64,000 bases of DNA from Snodgrassella alvi wkB2 (GTDB taxonomy: Bacteria; Pseudomonadota; Gammaproteobacteria; Burkholderiales; Neisseriaceae). How positions within the stretch are numbered: position 1 is the stretch's first letter; the number at the start of each line of letters is the position of its first letter. Below are positions 8,822 to 18,110 of this stretch, in pieces. Under the pieces are notes generated by a model that was given only the letters and a program-made list of their open reading frames with translations, searched no databases and was not told the origin of the DNA. The position numbers were made by a program, and so were the translations under genes. Where the stretch lies: positions 1,948,894 through 2,012,893 of the forward strand of contig NZ_CP007446.1 of NCBI RefSeq assembly GCF_000600005.1, read 5' to 3'.

Positions 8822-9607
8822 TTACTTTGTGCACTTTATTTGATAGTTATAATCAACAATCAAAGGCGCATGATCAGAAAATTTTTCTTCTTTATAGATC
8901 GTAGCAGTTTGTGCACAGGCAGCCAATGCCGGCGTGGCCATCTGATAATCAATACGCCAGCCTACATCTTTGGCATAAGCCTGCCCCCGATTGCTCCACC
9001 AGGTATAACCGGGAATCTCAGGATACAGCGTACGCCAGATATCTACCCAGCCAAGCTCATTGATAATCTGACTCAGCCATTCGCGCTCTTCCGGCAAAAA
9101 ACCGGAATTTTTCAGATTGCCGCGCCAGTTTTTTAAATCAATATTCTGGTGCGCTATATTCCAGTCGCCACAGATTACGATATCGCGCTGTAAGGCTTGT
9201 AATTCGCGCAGAACCGGTAAAAATTTATCCAGAAAACAGAATTTAGCCTGCTGCCGCTCTTCCGAACTGCTTCCGGAAGGCAGATATACTGAAATAACAC
9301 TGAGCTTGCCAAAATCAGCACGTACATAGCGGCCTTCATGATCAAAATCTTCCCATCCTAAGCCGATTTGCACATCATCAGGCTGCTGTTTACTGTAAAT
9401 TGCCACACCACTATAGCCGCGTTTCACTGCGGTATGCCACGCACCATACATACCCAGCGGATGCTTCATCTGCTCAGTCATATCCGCTTCCTGGGCTTTT
9501 AATTCCTGAACACACACAATATCAGCCTGTGCCTGCGCCAGATAATCAATAAAACCCTTACTGGTAGCTGAACGTATTCCATTTACATTGGCTGAAATAA
9601 TGCGCAT
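8822..9607 (-). CDS. xthA: AP endonuclease / exonuclease III family
   Basis: Mg-dependent base-excision-repair nuclease of the exonuclease III fold, cutting DNA at abasic sites. The 261-residue protein contains the family landmarks NVNGIRS, VCVQELKAQ (metal-binding Glu), VYLPSGSS, CGDWNIAHQNIDL, WWSNRGQAYAKDVGWRIDY and the terminal FSDHAPLIVDY catalytic Asp-His. The sequence resembles the neisserial NApe enzyme more than E. coli ExoIII. The ATG at 9607 is preferred over one at 9613, because AAAGGA then lies 7 nt before it and the protein begins MRIISANVNG as in relatives. Single gene, divergent from pyrE. Confidence 0.92.
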   Translation of the reverse strand: MRIISANVNGIRSATSKGFIDYLAQAQADIVCVQELKAQEADMTEQMKHPLGMYGAWHTAVKRGYSGVAIYSKQQPDDVQIGLGWEDFDHEGRYVRADFGKLSVISVYLPSGSSSEERQQAKFCFLDKFLPVLRELQALQRDIVICGDWNIAHQNIDLKNWRGNLKNSGFLPEEREWLSQIINELGWVDIWRTLYPEIPGYTWWSNRGQAYAKDVGWRIDYQMATPALAACAQTATIYKEEKFSDHAPLIVDYNYQIKCTK

Positions 9608-9683
9608 CCGCATGTCCTTTCGATTAATGATAAAATTTACATCTTAAAATTTTTAATCTGCCATTTTACCATTAAGGATCATT

Positions 9684-10322
9684 ATGTCTGATTTCCGTCA
9701 GGATTTTCTGCACTTCGCTCTGCAACAGCATGTTTTAAAATTTGGCCAGTTCACAACCAAAGCCGGCAGACAATCACCTTATTTTTTCAATGCCGGACTG
9801 TTTAATGATGGCTATAGTATTCTGCAACTGGCACGTTTTTATGCACGCTCGATTCTTGCCAGCGGTATTGAATTTGATATGCTGTTCGGACCGGCCTATA
9901 AAGGCATTATTCTGGCCGCAGCAACAGCCATGATGCTGGCGGAAGAAGGGCGTAATGTACCATATGCCTATAACCGTAAAGAAGCAAAAGACCATGGCGA
10001 AGGTGGCGTACTGGTTGGTGCACCGCTTAAAGGTCGTGTACTGATTATAGATGATGTTATTTCAGCCGGCACTTCCGTTCGTGAATCGGTTGCCATCATC
10101 CAGCATGAAGGCGCGGTTACCGCAGGTGTAGCCATTGCACTTGACCGCATGGAAAAAGGTCAGGGAAATCAATCCGCTGTTCAGGAAGTCGAACAACAGT
10201 ATCAAATACCGGTAACGGCCATTGCCACATTGGAAGATTTACTGCTGTTATTAGAAAATGATTCAACACTGGCTGATTATCGCCAGCCGGTAGCTGATTA
10301 CCGTCGGCAATATGGCGTGTAA
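9684..10322 (+). CDS. pyrE: Orotate phosphoribosyltransferase
   Basis: Joins orotate to PRPP to give orotidine monophosphate in pyrimidine synthesis. The 212-residue protein has the FGPAYKGIILA loop, the YNRKEAKDHGEGG flexible catalytic loop and the PRPP-binding signature VLIIDDVISAGTS. Length is normal for the family. TAAGGA lies 7 nt before the ATG. It is divergent from xthA and 90 nt upstream of a dedA gene in the same direction. Confidence 0.96.
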   Translation: MSDFRQDFLHFALQQHVLKFGQFTTKAGRQSPYFFNAGLFNDGYSILQLARFYARSILASGIEFDMLFGPAYKGIILAAATAMMLAEEGRNVPYAYNRKEAKDHGEGGVLVGAPLKGRVLIIDDVISAGTSVRESVAIIQHEGAVTAGVAIALDRMEKGQGNQSAVQEVEQQYQIPVTAIATLEDLLLLLENDSTLADYRQPVADYRRQYGV

Positions 10323-10412
10323 ATTTTGTCTAGTTCTGGCAAAACAGATTGCCAGAACGGTTCAAACAACCTTATGTTAAACAAATGATTTCTTTCTAAC
10401 CCGATTAAACAG

Positions 10413-10976
10413 ATGAATGTTGAGCAATTACTGAATCACTATGGCTATCTGGCCATATTTATCGGCAGCATTCTTGAAGGTGAAACCATATTGACCCTGG
10501 CCGGCTTTTTCGTACACAAAGGCTATTTGTTATTTTTACCTTCAATCCTGTGCGCGGCAGGTGGCGGGATGCTGGGTGACCAGATATGTTTTTTGCTCGG
10601 CCGTTATTACGGTAAACACCTATTGCAGCATTTCCCTAAACTGGATCCGATGGTAGCCAAAACCGATCGTTTGCTGTGTAAACACAGCTCTGTCATTATT
10701 ATCGGAGTACGCTTCATGTATGGTTTGCGTATTGCCGGCCCGATTGCCATCGGTATGAGTAAAGTAACATTCCATCGGTTTCTGTTATTTAATGCATTGG
10801 GCGCTTTACTCTGGGCAACCATTATCGTTAGTTTTGGTTATCTGTTCGGACAATCAGCGCAATGGCTGTTTGCAGAGTTTCAACAATACACGAAACTGCT
10901 CTTTGTTGTTATTCTGATAGTAGCTGTATTTGCTTTGCTGATATACTGGTATATCAAACGGCATCGTAATAAATAA
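10413..10976 (+). CDS. DedA family inner-membrane protein
   Basis: A 187-residue polytopic membrane protein of the DedA (SNARE-associated/VTT) family, members of which act in lipid carrier recycling and envelope integrity. Visible landmarks are the N-terminal GSILEGETILTLAGFFVHKGYL segment (shortened: an acidic loop EGE), the FLLGRYYGKHL motif, and RFMYGLRIAGPIAIGMSKV with the conserved arginine. A hydrophobic hairpin and a basic C-terminus (IKRHRNK) follow. Which DedA subgroup and substrate cannot be read from sequence. It is probably co-transcribed with pyrE, and the bidirectional terminator at 11102-11129 could end it. Confidence 0.9.
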   Translation: MNVEQLLNHYGYLAIFIGSILEGETILTLAGFFVHKGYLLFLPSILCAAGGGMLGDQICFLLGRYYGKHLLQHFPKLDPMVAKTDRLLCKHSSVIIIGVRFMYGLRIAGPIAIGMSKVTFHRFLLFNALGALLWATIIVSFGYLFGQSAQWLFAEFQQYTKLLFVVILIVAVFALLIYWYIKRHRNK

Positions 10977-11101
10977 AACAGAAACAAAAACGGCTTTAAG
11001 CAAAATCAGTAATTAAATAATTATGCAAATCTGATTGCAGATACAAAATACAGATATATTTTATTTCAATAATTAGCTGGTTGGATTTACCGGATATAAA
11101 A

Positions 11102-11129
11102 AATAAACCCCGCAGCAGCGGGGTTTATT
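11102..11129 (-). terminator. Bidirectional-looking terminator between dedA and porin 1
   Basis: Perfect 12-bp stem AATAAACCCCGC / GCGGGGTTTATT with a 4-nt AGCA loop, immediately after the porin stop on the minus strand. The stem is flanked by A/T-rich sequence on both sides and could also serve the convergent pyrE-dedA unit. Confidence 0.8.
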
Positions 11130-11153
11130 CTAAAATCAGCTAACAAAGCCTGA

Positions 11154-12302
11154 TTAGAAAGTATGTTTCAGACCAACACCAAATGCAGTAGTTTTATTTT
11201 TACCTCTGCTTTCGTTCAGTTCATTGTAGCCATTACCCTCACGCAACCAGCCAGCCTGTACATTAGCAGTAGTATGTTTAGAGAAATCATAATCAGCACC
11301 TAATACGATCTGATCGTATTTGGTATTTTTCATTTTATCGCCATCCAACTTAATGTCCCAGCCATGGGCATAAGTGAATTTCGGAAAAATATTACCAAAG
11401 TGGTAACCAACAGTCAGAGCTGCTTCCTGTCCCTGATTATCCCAGGTTACATTATGATCACCAACATTCATGCTGATTAAGTTACCCTGCTCATTTACGC
11501 CTACAGGAATAGAAGCACCTTTTAAACCATTGAAATAAGAGCTGGTATTTTTGGTATATTGGTAACCTACACCTACAAACAGATTATTAGCATCATAGCC
11601 GCCTTCAACGCGATGTACCTGACCGTCTTTTAATTTAGTGTTACCGGATTCAGTAATTATAGCTGCTGAATTTTTCAGATAATCGAAACCATATTTTGCA
11701 AAATATCCGGCATTGTGATAATTCAGACCGATACTGTATTTATCACCGGCACCCATACCATAATCATACTCACTGTTCCGATCACCTCCATTTACATTAT
11801 CACGCGGAGAGTATAATGCATTAAATTTGAAACCAGCCCATTCCGGAGAATCGTAAGCAATACCTACATAACGCTGACCGGTACGGGTAAATTTACCTAA
11901 ACCCAGTACTTCATTGTTGTATTCCCATGGATCAACTGTATCCATATTGGCCTTCATCTGATTACTAATGCGACCGGCACGAACAGTACCGAATTCAGAC
12001 TGAAAACCAATGAAAGAATCACGATTAGCCCAGCCATCAGCTTTACCATTACTATTACCCAGATGGATAGCAGACTCAACCTGCCAGATAGCTTTCAGAC
12101 CATTACCTAAATCTTCAGAACCCTTGAAACCAATGCGTGAACCATAATCAGCTATACCATTCTGGTACGGACCACGGCTGTCACCACTGGTTTTAGTAGA
12201 AGATACTTCATAGCCTGCTTTCATTTGGCCGTATAAAACAACATCTGCCATAGCAACAACCGGCAAAGTGGTCAAAGCCAAAGCAATCAGGTTTTTTTTC
12301 AT
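11154..12302 (-). CDS. Neisserial-type trimeric porin (copy 1)
   Basis: Outer-membrane general porin of the Gram-negative porin family that includes PorB, forming beta-barrel channels for small solutes. The 382-residue precursor begins with an 18-19-residue signal peptide ending VVAMA, then mature DVVLYGQMKAGYE. GNGLKAIWQVE and YDSPEWAGFKFNALYSPRDN are typical of the family, and it ends GVGLKHTF with the C-terminal phenylalanine needed for barrel assembly. I start at 12302, where AGGA lies 8 nt before ATG, rather than at an upstream in-frame codon. A closely similar paralogue lies 0.9 kb upstream; differences cluster in presumed surface loops. Confidence 0.93.
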   Translation of the reverse strand: MKKNLIALALTTLPVVAMADVVLYGQMKAGYEVSSTKTSGDSRGPYQNGIADYGSRIGFKGSEDLGNGLKAIWQVESAIHLGNSNGKADGWANRDSFIGFQSEFGTVRAGRISNQMKANMDTVDPWEYNNEVLGLGKFTRTGQRYVGIAYDSPEWAGFKFNALYSPRDNVNGGDRNSEYDYGMGAGDKYSIGLNYHNAGYFAKYGFDYLKNSAAIITESGNTKLKDGQVHRVEGGYDANNLFVGVGYQYTKNTSSYFNGLKGASIPVGVNEQGNLISMNVGDHNVTWDNQGQEAALTVGYHFGNIFPKFTYAHGWDIKLDGDKMKNTKYDQIVLGADYDFSKHTTANVQAGWLREGNGYNELNESRGKNKTTAFGVGLKHTF

Positions 12303-12334
12303 TACTGTATTCCTAGTCTCAACGTCAAAAATAC

Positions 12335-12370
12335 AAACTTCAAAAACCAAATGAAGAGCTTTTGAAGTTT
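12335..12370 (-). promoter_or_regulatory. Conserved leader hairpin of porin 1
   Basis: AAACTTCAAAA (12335-12345) and TTTTGAAGTTT (12360-12370) form an 11-bp stem in the porin 1 mRNA leader, about 33 nt before the start codon. The same element precedes porin 2, where one pair becomes G-U. Confidence 0.55.
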
Positions 12371-12627
12371 TACATCAATCGCCATTACGACGAGTGTGCG
12401 GAATATACTGGTCGGGTAATAAAAAAGCAAACCACTGATTCTAATTATTGATTCAGTTAATTTTCCACATTAAAGAATAGGTAAAATAAATATTAGAAAT
12501 GTATTTAAAAGCTGATTATATTCTTAGATACTACAATAATAGTAACTAAAAAAAACACCAATTCACTTTAATAAATATTAAAAATACATTTTTTATGCTT
12601 CAGAAAAGAATTGTATAGAAAAGTCAT

Positions 12628-12656
12628 TTACAACAACCGGAGAATTAATTTATAAA
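12628..12656 (+). promoter_or_regulatory. Candidate sigma-70 promoter of a small RNA
   Basis: TTACAA (12628-12633), a 17-nt spacer and TATAAA (12651-12656) point to a start near 12663 on the plus strand, where no protein gene follows. AT-richness lowers the specificity of the match. Confidence 0.4.
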
Positions 12657-12662
12657 TATCCT

Positions 12663-12751
12663 TGACCGGAACCACAATACTGCTAAACCATTTTTTAATT
12701 GTGTTCAGTTAAACCAGTACTGTTAAGATAAATATCTGGTTTATTTTTTTT
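12663..12751 (+). ncRNA. Candidate intergenic small RNA between the porin genes
   Basis: About 89 nt on the plus strand, downstream of a -35/-10 pair. A first hairpin pairs GAACCACAAT (12669-12678) with ATTGTGTTC (12698-12706), with one bulge and a 19-nt loop containing a U6 run. A second stem, TAAACCAG / CTGGTTTA (12710-12743), is followed directly by a T-run, as in an intrinsic terminator. No ORF is present and no upstream plus-strand gene explains the terminator. The loop segment TTTTTTAATTG can pair with the AUG region of both porin mRNAs with one mismatch, or a mismatch plus a wobble, but such A/T pairing is weak evidence. The call is inference. Confidence 0.4.
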
Positions 12752-13080
12752 GAATTCTCATTGATTTCTGAACTTAATTACAAATAATTATTGAATTTAA
12801 ATAATAACTTATACCAGTATATACTCATCACAATCTAATAATTCAGTAATATCAATATCTATATTTTTTATAAAAATAATAATTTCTATTTAGTTTTTCT
12901 ATATCAATAATTTATCAGAGTGTTTCCATACTTATTTATCTAAAAATGATTTATTTAGATATAACTTTAATCATTAGGTTTCGATGTATTCATACCGAAA
13001 TTCTGAAAGGAATACCGAGAATGAAATGCAGAAGAACCAGCTGTTAAATAATTTGGGATAGCATTTTATTTATATTGTTA

Positions 13081-13133
13081 AAAAATTAATCCCTGATTGA
13101 AGAACAAACTAAACCGTTCTTCAATCAGGGATT
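13081..13133 (-). terminator. Strong terminator of porin 2
   Basis: An 18-bp perfect stem (13088-13105 with 13116-13133) and a 10-nt loop, beginning 36 nt past the porin 2 stop codon. On the minus strand it is followed by a T-rich run. It separates porin 2 transcription from the region upstream of porin 1. Confidence 0.88.
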
Positions 13134-13169
13134 AGACTCAAATACTAATCAGTAAGAATTAAACACTAA

Positions 13170-14267
13170 TTAGAATGTGTGTTTCAGACCAACGCCGACA
13201 GCGGTAGTTTTGTCTTTACCAAGACCTTCGCCGTTACCTTCACGCAACCAGCCTGCCTGTACGTTAGCAGTGGTACGTTTAGAGAAGTCATAATCAGCAC
13301 CTAACACAACCTGATCGTATTTGGTGTTTTTCTCTTTGTCACCGTTAATTTTTACATCCCAGCCATGAGCATAGGAAATTTTCGGGAAAATATTACCAAA
13401 GTGATAACCAACAGTCAGAGCTGCTTCCTGTCCCTGGTTATCCAAAGTTAAATTGTGGTCACCAATGCTACCAACACTTGCTTCTTTTAAACCTCTGTAG
13501 TATGAAGTAGTGTTTTTAGTATACTGATATCCAACACCTACAAACCAATTATTGGCATCATAACCACCTTCAACACGGTGTACCTGACCATCTTTCAGAT
13601 CTGTTGTCAGATCATCATCAACTTTAACAGCAGAATTTTTCAGGTAGTCAAAACCGTATTTAGCAAACCAGCCAGAATTTTGGTAGTTCAAACCAAGGCT
13701 GTATTTCTCACCGGTACCGATACCAGCTGCGTACTCAGCAGGACGATCACCACCGTTTACGTTATCACGCGGAGAGTACAATAAGTTGAAGCTGAAACCA
13801 GCCCATTCCGGAGAATCATAAGCAATACCTACATAACGGGCATCAGTACGGGTGAATTTACCCAGACCCAATGCTTCATTGTTGTATTCCCATGCATCAA
13901 CGATGTCCATATTAGCATTCATCTGATTGCTGATACGACCAGCGCGAACAGTACCGTATTTAGTTTCCAAACCTAAGAAAGAGTCACGGTTAGCCCAGCC
14001 ATCAGATCCGCCATTACTATTACCCAAATGAATGCGGGATTCAACCTGCCAGATAGCTTTCAGACCGTTACCCAGGTCTTCAGAACCTTTGAAACCGATA
14101 CGTGAACCGTAGTCACCAATACCATTCTGGTACGGACCGCGGGTTTCGCCACTGGTTTTAGTAGAAGAAACTTCATAGCCTGCTTTCATTTGGCCATACA
14201 AAACAACCTCAGCCATAGCGGCAACCGGCAAAGTGGTCAAAGCCAAAGCAATCAGGGTTTTTTTCAT
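13170..14267 (-). CDS. Neisserial-type trimeric porin (copy 2)
   Basis: Second outer-membrane porin of the PorB-like family, 365 residues. The signal peptide ends PVAAMA, followed by mature EVVLYGQMKAGYE, and the product ends in the same C-terminal GVGLKHTF. It shares most of its length with copy 1, including the strand segments GLKAIWQVES and YDQVVLGADYDFSKRTTANV. It is shorter, mainly because of reduced loops near residues 240-260 and the last loop. GGAAT lies upstream of the ATG. Its own strong terminator and its own leader make it independently transcribed. Tandem duplication with loop divergence suggests selection on surface exposure or pore selectivity. Confidence 0.93.
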   Translation of the reverse strand: MKKTLIALALTTLPVAAMAEVVLYGQMKAGYEVSSTKTSGETRGPYQNGIGDYGSRIGFKGSEDLGNGLKAIWQVESRIHLGNSNGGSDGWANRDSFLGLETKYGTVRAGRISNQMNANMDIVDAWEYNNEALGLGKFTRTDARYVGIAYDSPEWAGFSFNLLYSPRDNVNGGDRPAEYAAGIGTGEKYSLGLNYQNSGWFAKYGFDYLKNSAVKVDDDLTTDLKDGQVHRVEGGYDANNWFVGVGYQYTKNTTSYYRGLKEASVGSIGDHNLTLDNQGQEAALTVGYHFGNIFPKISYAHGWDVKINGDKEKNTKYDQVVLGADYDFSKRTTANVQAGWLREGNGEGLGKDKTTAVGVGLKHTF

Positions 14268-14297
14268 TGCTGTATTCCTTTTCTATGTCGAAAAAAC

Positions 14298-14333
14298 AAA
14301 CTTCAAAAACCTAATGAAGAGCTTTTAAAGTTT
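14298..14333 (-). promoter_or_regulatory. Conserved leader hairpin of porin 2
   Basis: AAACTTCAAAA (14298-14308) and TTTTAAAGTTT (14323-14333) repeat the porin 1 leader element. The single change keeps pairing in the RNA as a G-U wobble. About 60 nt of leader are shared between the two genes. Confidence 0.55.
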
Positions 14334-14785
14334 TGCATTAATCGCCGCATTAGCGATTTCATGGCTGTCAATATAATGCTTTAGTTGCAAAAAAACAAAT
14401 TCATTTGCAAACACACAACACTTTTGACCAATCCTACTGCGGCAAATAATAGGTAAATAACAATATTTTCAATTATATTCAATGAATTATATATAAAATA
14501 ATCCATTAAAATAAAATATTTTCAGTTTTTAAAAGTGTTGCACTTTTTCAACACAATAACTGAATTAAATAATCAGTCTGAGCAGCTATTGTATCAGAGG
14601 TAACTTATTGTCACCTGTGCAAAATACGTTCCAATAACTGCTTAATTGGTTACCAGTATTATATAAATTAATAAGTAATTTATAAATATCATTCTTAATT
14701 CAGCATGATATTTTCTCAGAAGCGCTGATGGTATTCATACAAACGAAATACTAATCATTTAGCTACCAAAAGCGCGCACATCTGT
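14334..14785. other. Intergenic region between porin 2 and rne
   Basis: Contains the upstream region of porin 2. A TATATT preceded 17 nt earlier by TTGTTT, on the minus strand near 14370-14400, is a weak promoter candidate. It also contains the 3' flank of rne, with an imperfect hairpin near 14596-14617 that lacks a T-run. No ORF is convincing. Confidence 0.35.
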
Positions 14786-17545
14786 CTATGCTCTGGTTTC
14801 AACCTGTTCCATGGCTGCCGGTGTGACAGCAGCATCCGTCTTGCTAAGCATAATATCTTTACGCCGCAGTTTAGACTGCACCGGAACCGGCTCTGCATCA
14901 TTACCGGTTAAAACTGCCTTATCCGCACTGGTCTCAACCAGTATCAGCCCGCCTTGTTCAGCAATACGGCACAAACTGTTATCTGCATCTGTGCTGGTAA
15001 TCATTATTTCAGGCTCAGTTGTAATTGCCTCTTGAGTCCGAATAATAGTCTCAGTACCAACAATATCTGCTTTATCAACAGCAGATAATTGCTGCTCTGT
15101 TTCTAACTGTGCCAGCACATGTGTAATAGCCTGCTTTGCCTGTGCGACTGCATTTTGCACGATTACATCATGAGTTTCACTCAACGTATTCGGTTGCGCT
15201 GAATAAATACTAATACGATGAATATCTTTTTCAGGATTGAGTACATGCTCAGCAGTTAACTGTATTTGCGCAGTAATAGCAGCAATATCAATATTTCGAC
15301 TTATTTTTCTGGCAGAAACAATGTAGTTGCGTTTTTTCTTACCATTCTGTCGACGGCTGTTTTTATCATGCCGTGCTTTATGCCGTTCATTTTTCGATCC
15401 AGTATCTGTCAGAGTAATAATCAGAGGATCTCCGGTCTGAGTTTCGTCAACCGGATTAATTATATTAACCTGTTGCACAGGCATTTCATTTTTGCCTGAT
15501 GTCCGCTGACGACGTCTGCGCGAGGTATTCTGCTCCTGTTTAAAAGTATTTTGTTCCTGAACTGAATCAGCTACTGTATCTGCCTGTGCAGTTGCATATC
15601 TGTCAGCACGCTTTTCTTCACGCCGGTTACGATTCTCACTGGCTGACCGATTAGTTATTTCCGGATCAGTTGATACTTTATTGTTATTGGTACTATTACT
15701 TTTGGAGGCTGAATCAGTATTTTTAGCCAACCGGCCGGCACGTGCCTGACGGCGTTCTTGTGTCTGTGATTTCTGATTTTTTTTCTGATGCGTGGTTTTG
15801 ACAGTTTTTTCTGCTACCGTACGATCTGATGCAGCAGATTCAACCGCTTTTCCACCCAGCAGATTACCCAGCCAGCCAGTCAGTTTTTTCCACATACCTA
15901 CTGATTCAGTTTTACCTGTAGCAGTTTTCTCAATAACCGGAGCAGGCTGAGTATGATGAATTCCTTTAACAGCCGCCTCTGGCTTAACCGGTTTATTCTG
16001 ACCAATAGAAAAAGGCAGTTCGCCTATATTTTCCGGTTCCTGTACCTGATGGTAGCTGGGAACGGTATTTTCTTCCACATTATCGGTACGTACACGGGTC
16101 ACGCTGTAATGCGGATTTTCCAGATGAATATTCGGAATCAGCAATACACATACATCCAGGCGTTCTTCCAGACCAAACAGTTCAGCACGTTTTTCATTCA
16201 GCAGAAAAGTAGCCACATCCACCGGTACCTGTACCCGTACTTCAGCGGTGTTATCTTTCATTGACTCTTCCTGAATGATGCGCAGGATGTGTAATGCAGT
16301 TGATTCAATACTGCGGATAAAACCAGTGCCGGCACAGCGCGGACAAATGGTATGACTACTTTCTCCCAATGATGGTTTCAGGCGTTGTCTGGATAATTCC
16401 ATTAAACCAAAGCGGGACAATTTAGCCATTTGTACCCGGGCACGGTCTTTTTTCAGCGCTTCACGCAGGGTAATTTCTACATCACGCTGATTTTTACTGT
16501 TCTCCATGTCAATGAAGTCGATAACTACCAGTCCGCCCAGGTCACGCACACGCATCTGCCGTGCAACCTCTTCAGCAGCCTCCATATTGGTTTTGAAAGC
16601 AGTATCTTCAATATCCGCACCACGGGTTGCTCTGGCAGAGTTAACATCTATGGATACCAATGCTTCGGTGTGGTCGATAACTATAGCACCACCGGATGGC
16701 AAAGCAACTTCACGCGAAAACGCAGACTCAATCTGCTGCTCTATCTGAAAACGGGAAAACAGCGGAATATGGTCGGTATAATGCCGCAACCGGTTAATAT
16801 AGGCTGGCATCACATAAGACATAAACTCACGAATCTGATCATACACTTCCTGAGAGTCAATCAGAATTTCCCCGATATCCGGCTGGAAATAATCGCGAAT
16901 GGCACGAATAAGTAAGGAACTTTCCATAAACAGCAGGTAAGGCTCACTATGCTGCTGTGCCGCCTGCTCAATTGCCCGCCACAACTGAATCAGATAATTA
17001 AGATCCCACTGTAATTCTTCGGTACTGCGTCCAATACCGGCTGTACGTGCAATCAGGCTCATTCCGCGCGGTGTATCAAGCTCACTCATTGCCTGCTTGA
17101 GCTCCTGCCGGTCTTCTCCTTCAATACGACGGGAAACACCGCCGCCACGCGGATTGTTCGGCATCAGTACCAGATAGCGTCCGGCCAGACTGATAAAAGT
17201 GGTCAGAGCTGCGCCTTTATTACCGCGCTCATCTTTTTCCACTTGTACAATGACTTCTATACCTTCTGAAAGTACATCCTGAATCCGGACACGGCCACCT
17301 TCATAATTCTGAAAATAGCTGCGTGAGATTTCTTTAAATGGTAAGAAACCATGACGGTCTGTGCCATAGTCTACAAAACATGCTTCCAGAGAAGGTTCGA
17401 TACGGGTGATGACACCTTTATAGATATTGCCTTTACGCTGTTCTTTCCCCAGCGTTTCGATGTCAAGGTCAAGCAGACTTTGCCCATCCACAATAGCCAC
17501 ACGCAGCTCTTCCGCCTGTGTAGCATTGAATAACATTCGTTTCAT
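14786..17545 (-). CDS. rne: Ribonuclease E
   Basis: Essential endoribonuclease for rRNA/tRNA processing and mRNA decay. The 919-residue product begins [22 protein letters not shown] as in other RNase E proteins. It contains the S1 domain (about 37-120), the 5'-sensor/RNase H-like core, the catalytic DNase I-like segments [13 protein letters not shown] and [14 protein letters not shown] with their metal-binding aspartates, and the zinc-link CPRC (Cys401, Cys404). The C-terminal ~400 residues are low-complexity, rich in Arg, Lys, Gln and Thr, like the degradosome scaffold. This separates it from RNase G, encoded at 24791-26287. The leader can fold over the Shine-Dalgarno, suggesting feedback control. 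Confidence 0.95.
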   Translation of the reverse strand: MKRMLFNATQAEELRVAIVDGQSLLDLDIETLGKEQRKGNIYKGVITRIEPSLEACFVDYGTDRHGFLPFKEISRSYFQNYEGGRVRIQDVLSEGIEVIVQVEKDERGNKGAALTTFISLAGRYLVLMPNNPRGGGVSRRIEGEDRQELKQAMSELDTPRGMSLIARTAGIGRSTEELQWDLNYLIQLWRAIEQAAQQHSEPYLLFMESSLLIRAIRDYFQPDIGEILIDSQEVYDQIREFMSYVMPAYINRLRHYTDHIPLFSRFQIEQQIESAFSREVALPSGGAIVIDHTEALVSIDVNSARATRGADIEDTAFKTNMEAAEEVARQMRVRDLGGLVVIDFIDMENSKNQRDVEITLREALKKDRARVQMAKLSRFGLMELSRQRLKPSLGESSHTICPRCAGTGFIRSIESTALHILRIIQEESMKDNTAEVRVQVPVDVATFLLNEKRAELFGLEERLDVCVLLIPNIHLENPHYSVTRVRTDNVEENTVPSYHQVQEPENIGELPFSIGQNKPVKPEAAVKGIHHTQPAPVIEKTATGKTESVGMWKKLTGWLGNLLGGKAVESAASDRTVAEKTVKTTHQKKNQKSQTQERRQARAGRLAKNTDSASKSNSTNNNKVSTDPEITNRSASENRNRREEKRADRYATAQADTVADSVQEQNTFKQEQNTSRRRRQRTSGKNEMPVQQVNIINPVDETQTGDPLIITLTDTGSKNERHKARHDKNSRRQNGKKKRNYIVSARKISRNIDIAAITAQIQLTAEHVLNPEKDIHRISIYSAQPNTLSETHDVIVQNAVAQAKQAITHVLAQLETEQQLSAVDKADIVGTETIIRTQEAITTEPEIMITSTDADNSLCRIAEQGGLILVETSADKAVLTGNDAEPVPVQSKLRRKDIMLSKTDAAVTPAAMEQVETRA

Positions 17546-17550
17546 GAAAA

Positions 17551-17573
17551 CCTCGTTGTGTGCACTGACGAGG
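17551..17573 (-). promoter_or_regulatory. Hairpin sequestering the rne Shine-Dalgarno
   Basis: In the mRNA, CCUCGU pairs with ACGAGG, the latter containing the GAGG Shine-Dalgarno that lies 5 nt before the rne AUG; the loop is 11 nt. A 6-bp GC-containing stem over the ribosome site would limit translation until opened or cleaved. Function is inferred from position. Confidence 0.55.
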
Positions 17574-18110
17574 CGTTGTAATTAGTATTTGACACCCATA
17601 GCCTTGCCCGATTAAGTCATTCGCGGCAAACTAAACAGGCTTTCATCATAAAGAAGGTGTAAAGATCATATCCGCCATTCAGCATCATAATTCCTGCTAA
17701 ACAGGGTGTGTCCGGTATCCGATCAGTATGGATTGGACACTTAACTGGGGTAGCCATTCTTCTGTTATTCTGTCAGGTGCTCGGGCACATTAGCGGCTGC
17801 GTTTTCAGGTTTTGTCCTGCCTGATCACGTCTGAAGCCGTGGCTTGCCACCTGATGGAGTCAAACTTAATCACTAACCCTTGCTGCTGACGGCTGGTCAG
17901 CAACACGGGGAAATACGCCTGCAACAGTGCGTTTTTCCGGTAAATACGTTAACATTTCATTATTTACAGCCAAATTGCGCTTTCAGGCACTTTTTCAGCT
18001 TCGGGCAAAATGCGGCCATTTTTAGTTCAGTTCAGTCTGCCAACACGATATTTGGCCATGACCACTGATGACTTTTATTTATTTATAAAAGCTTACGGAT
18101 TATAAGCAAT
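17574..18110. other. Long structured leader/promoter region between rne and rluC
   Basis: More than 500 bp separate the divergent rne and rluC genes, and the stretch looks less AT-rich than other spacers. Several hairpins are visible: GTGTCC/GGACAC with an inner ATCC/GGAT (17708-17740), GTGG-CTTG-CCAC (17839-17850) and TGCTGAC/GTCAGCA (17884-17902). No good ORF. In E. coli the long rne 5'UTR mediates autoregulation by RNase E, and a structured leader here is compatible with that. The promoters were not located with confidence. Confidence 0.45.

Larger units (their letters stand above)
12371..13080. other. Long AT-rich spacer between the two porins
   Basis: No ORF of credible length is present. 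It holds the promoter of porin 1 (not precisely located) and, on the plus strand, a promoter-hairpin-terminator arrangement listed separately as a candidate small RNA. Near 13007-13050 an AGGAATACC-like segment precedes an eight-codon ORF, which vaguely echoes the porin translation start but is too short to claim. Confidence 0.4.

Noticed and set aside
13007-13050. Tiny ORF with a porin-like AGGAATACC ribosome site on the plus strand
   Set aside because: Only eight codons, no homology visible to the porin N-terminus, and such purine-rich strings are common.
14596-14617. Hairpin AGGTAAC / GTCACCT downstream of rne
   Set aside because: A mismatch in the stem and no T-run, so not called as the rne terminator.
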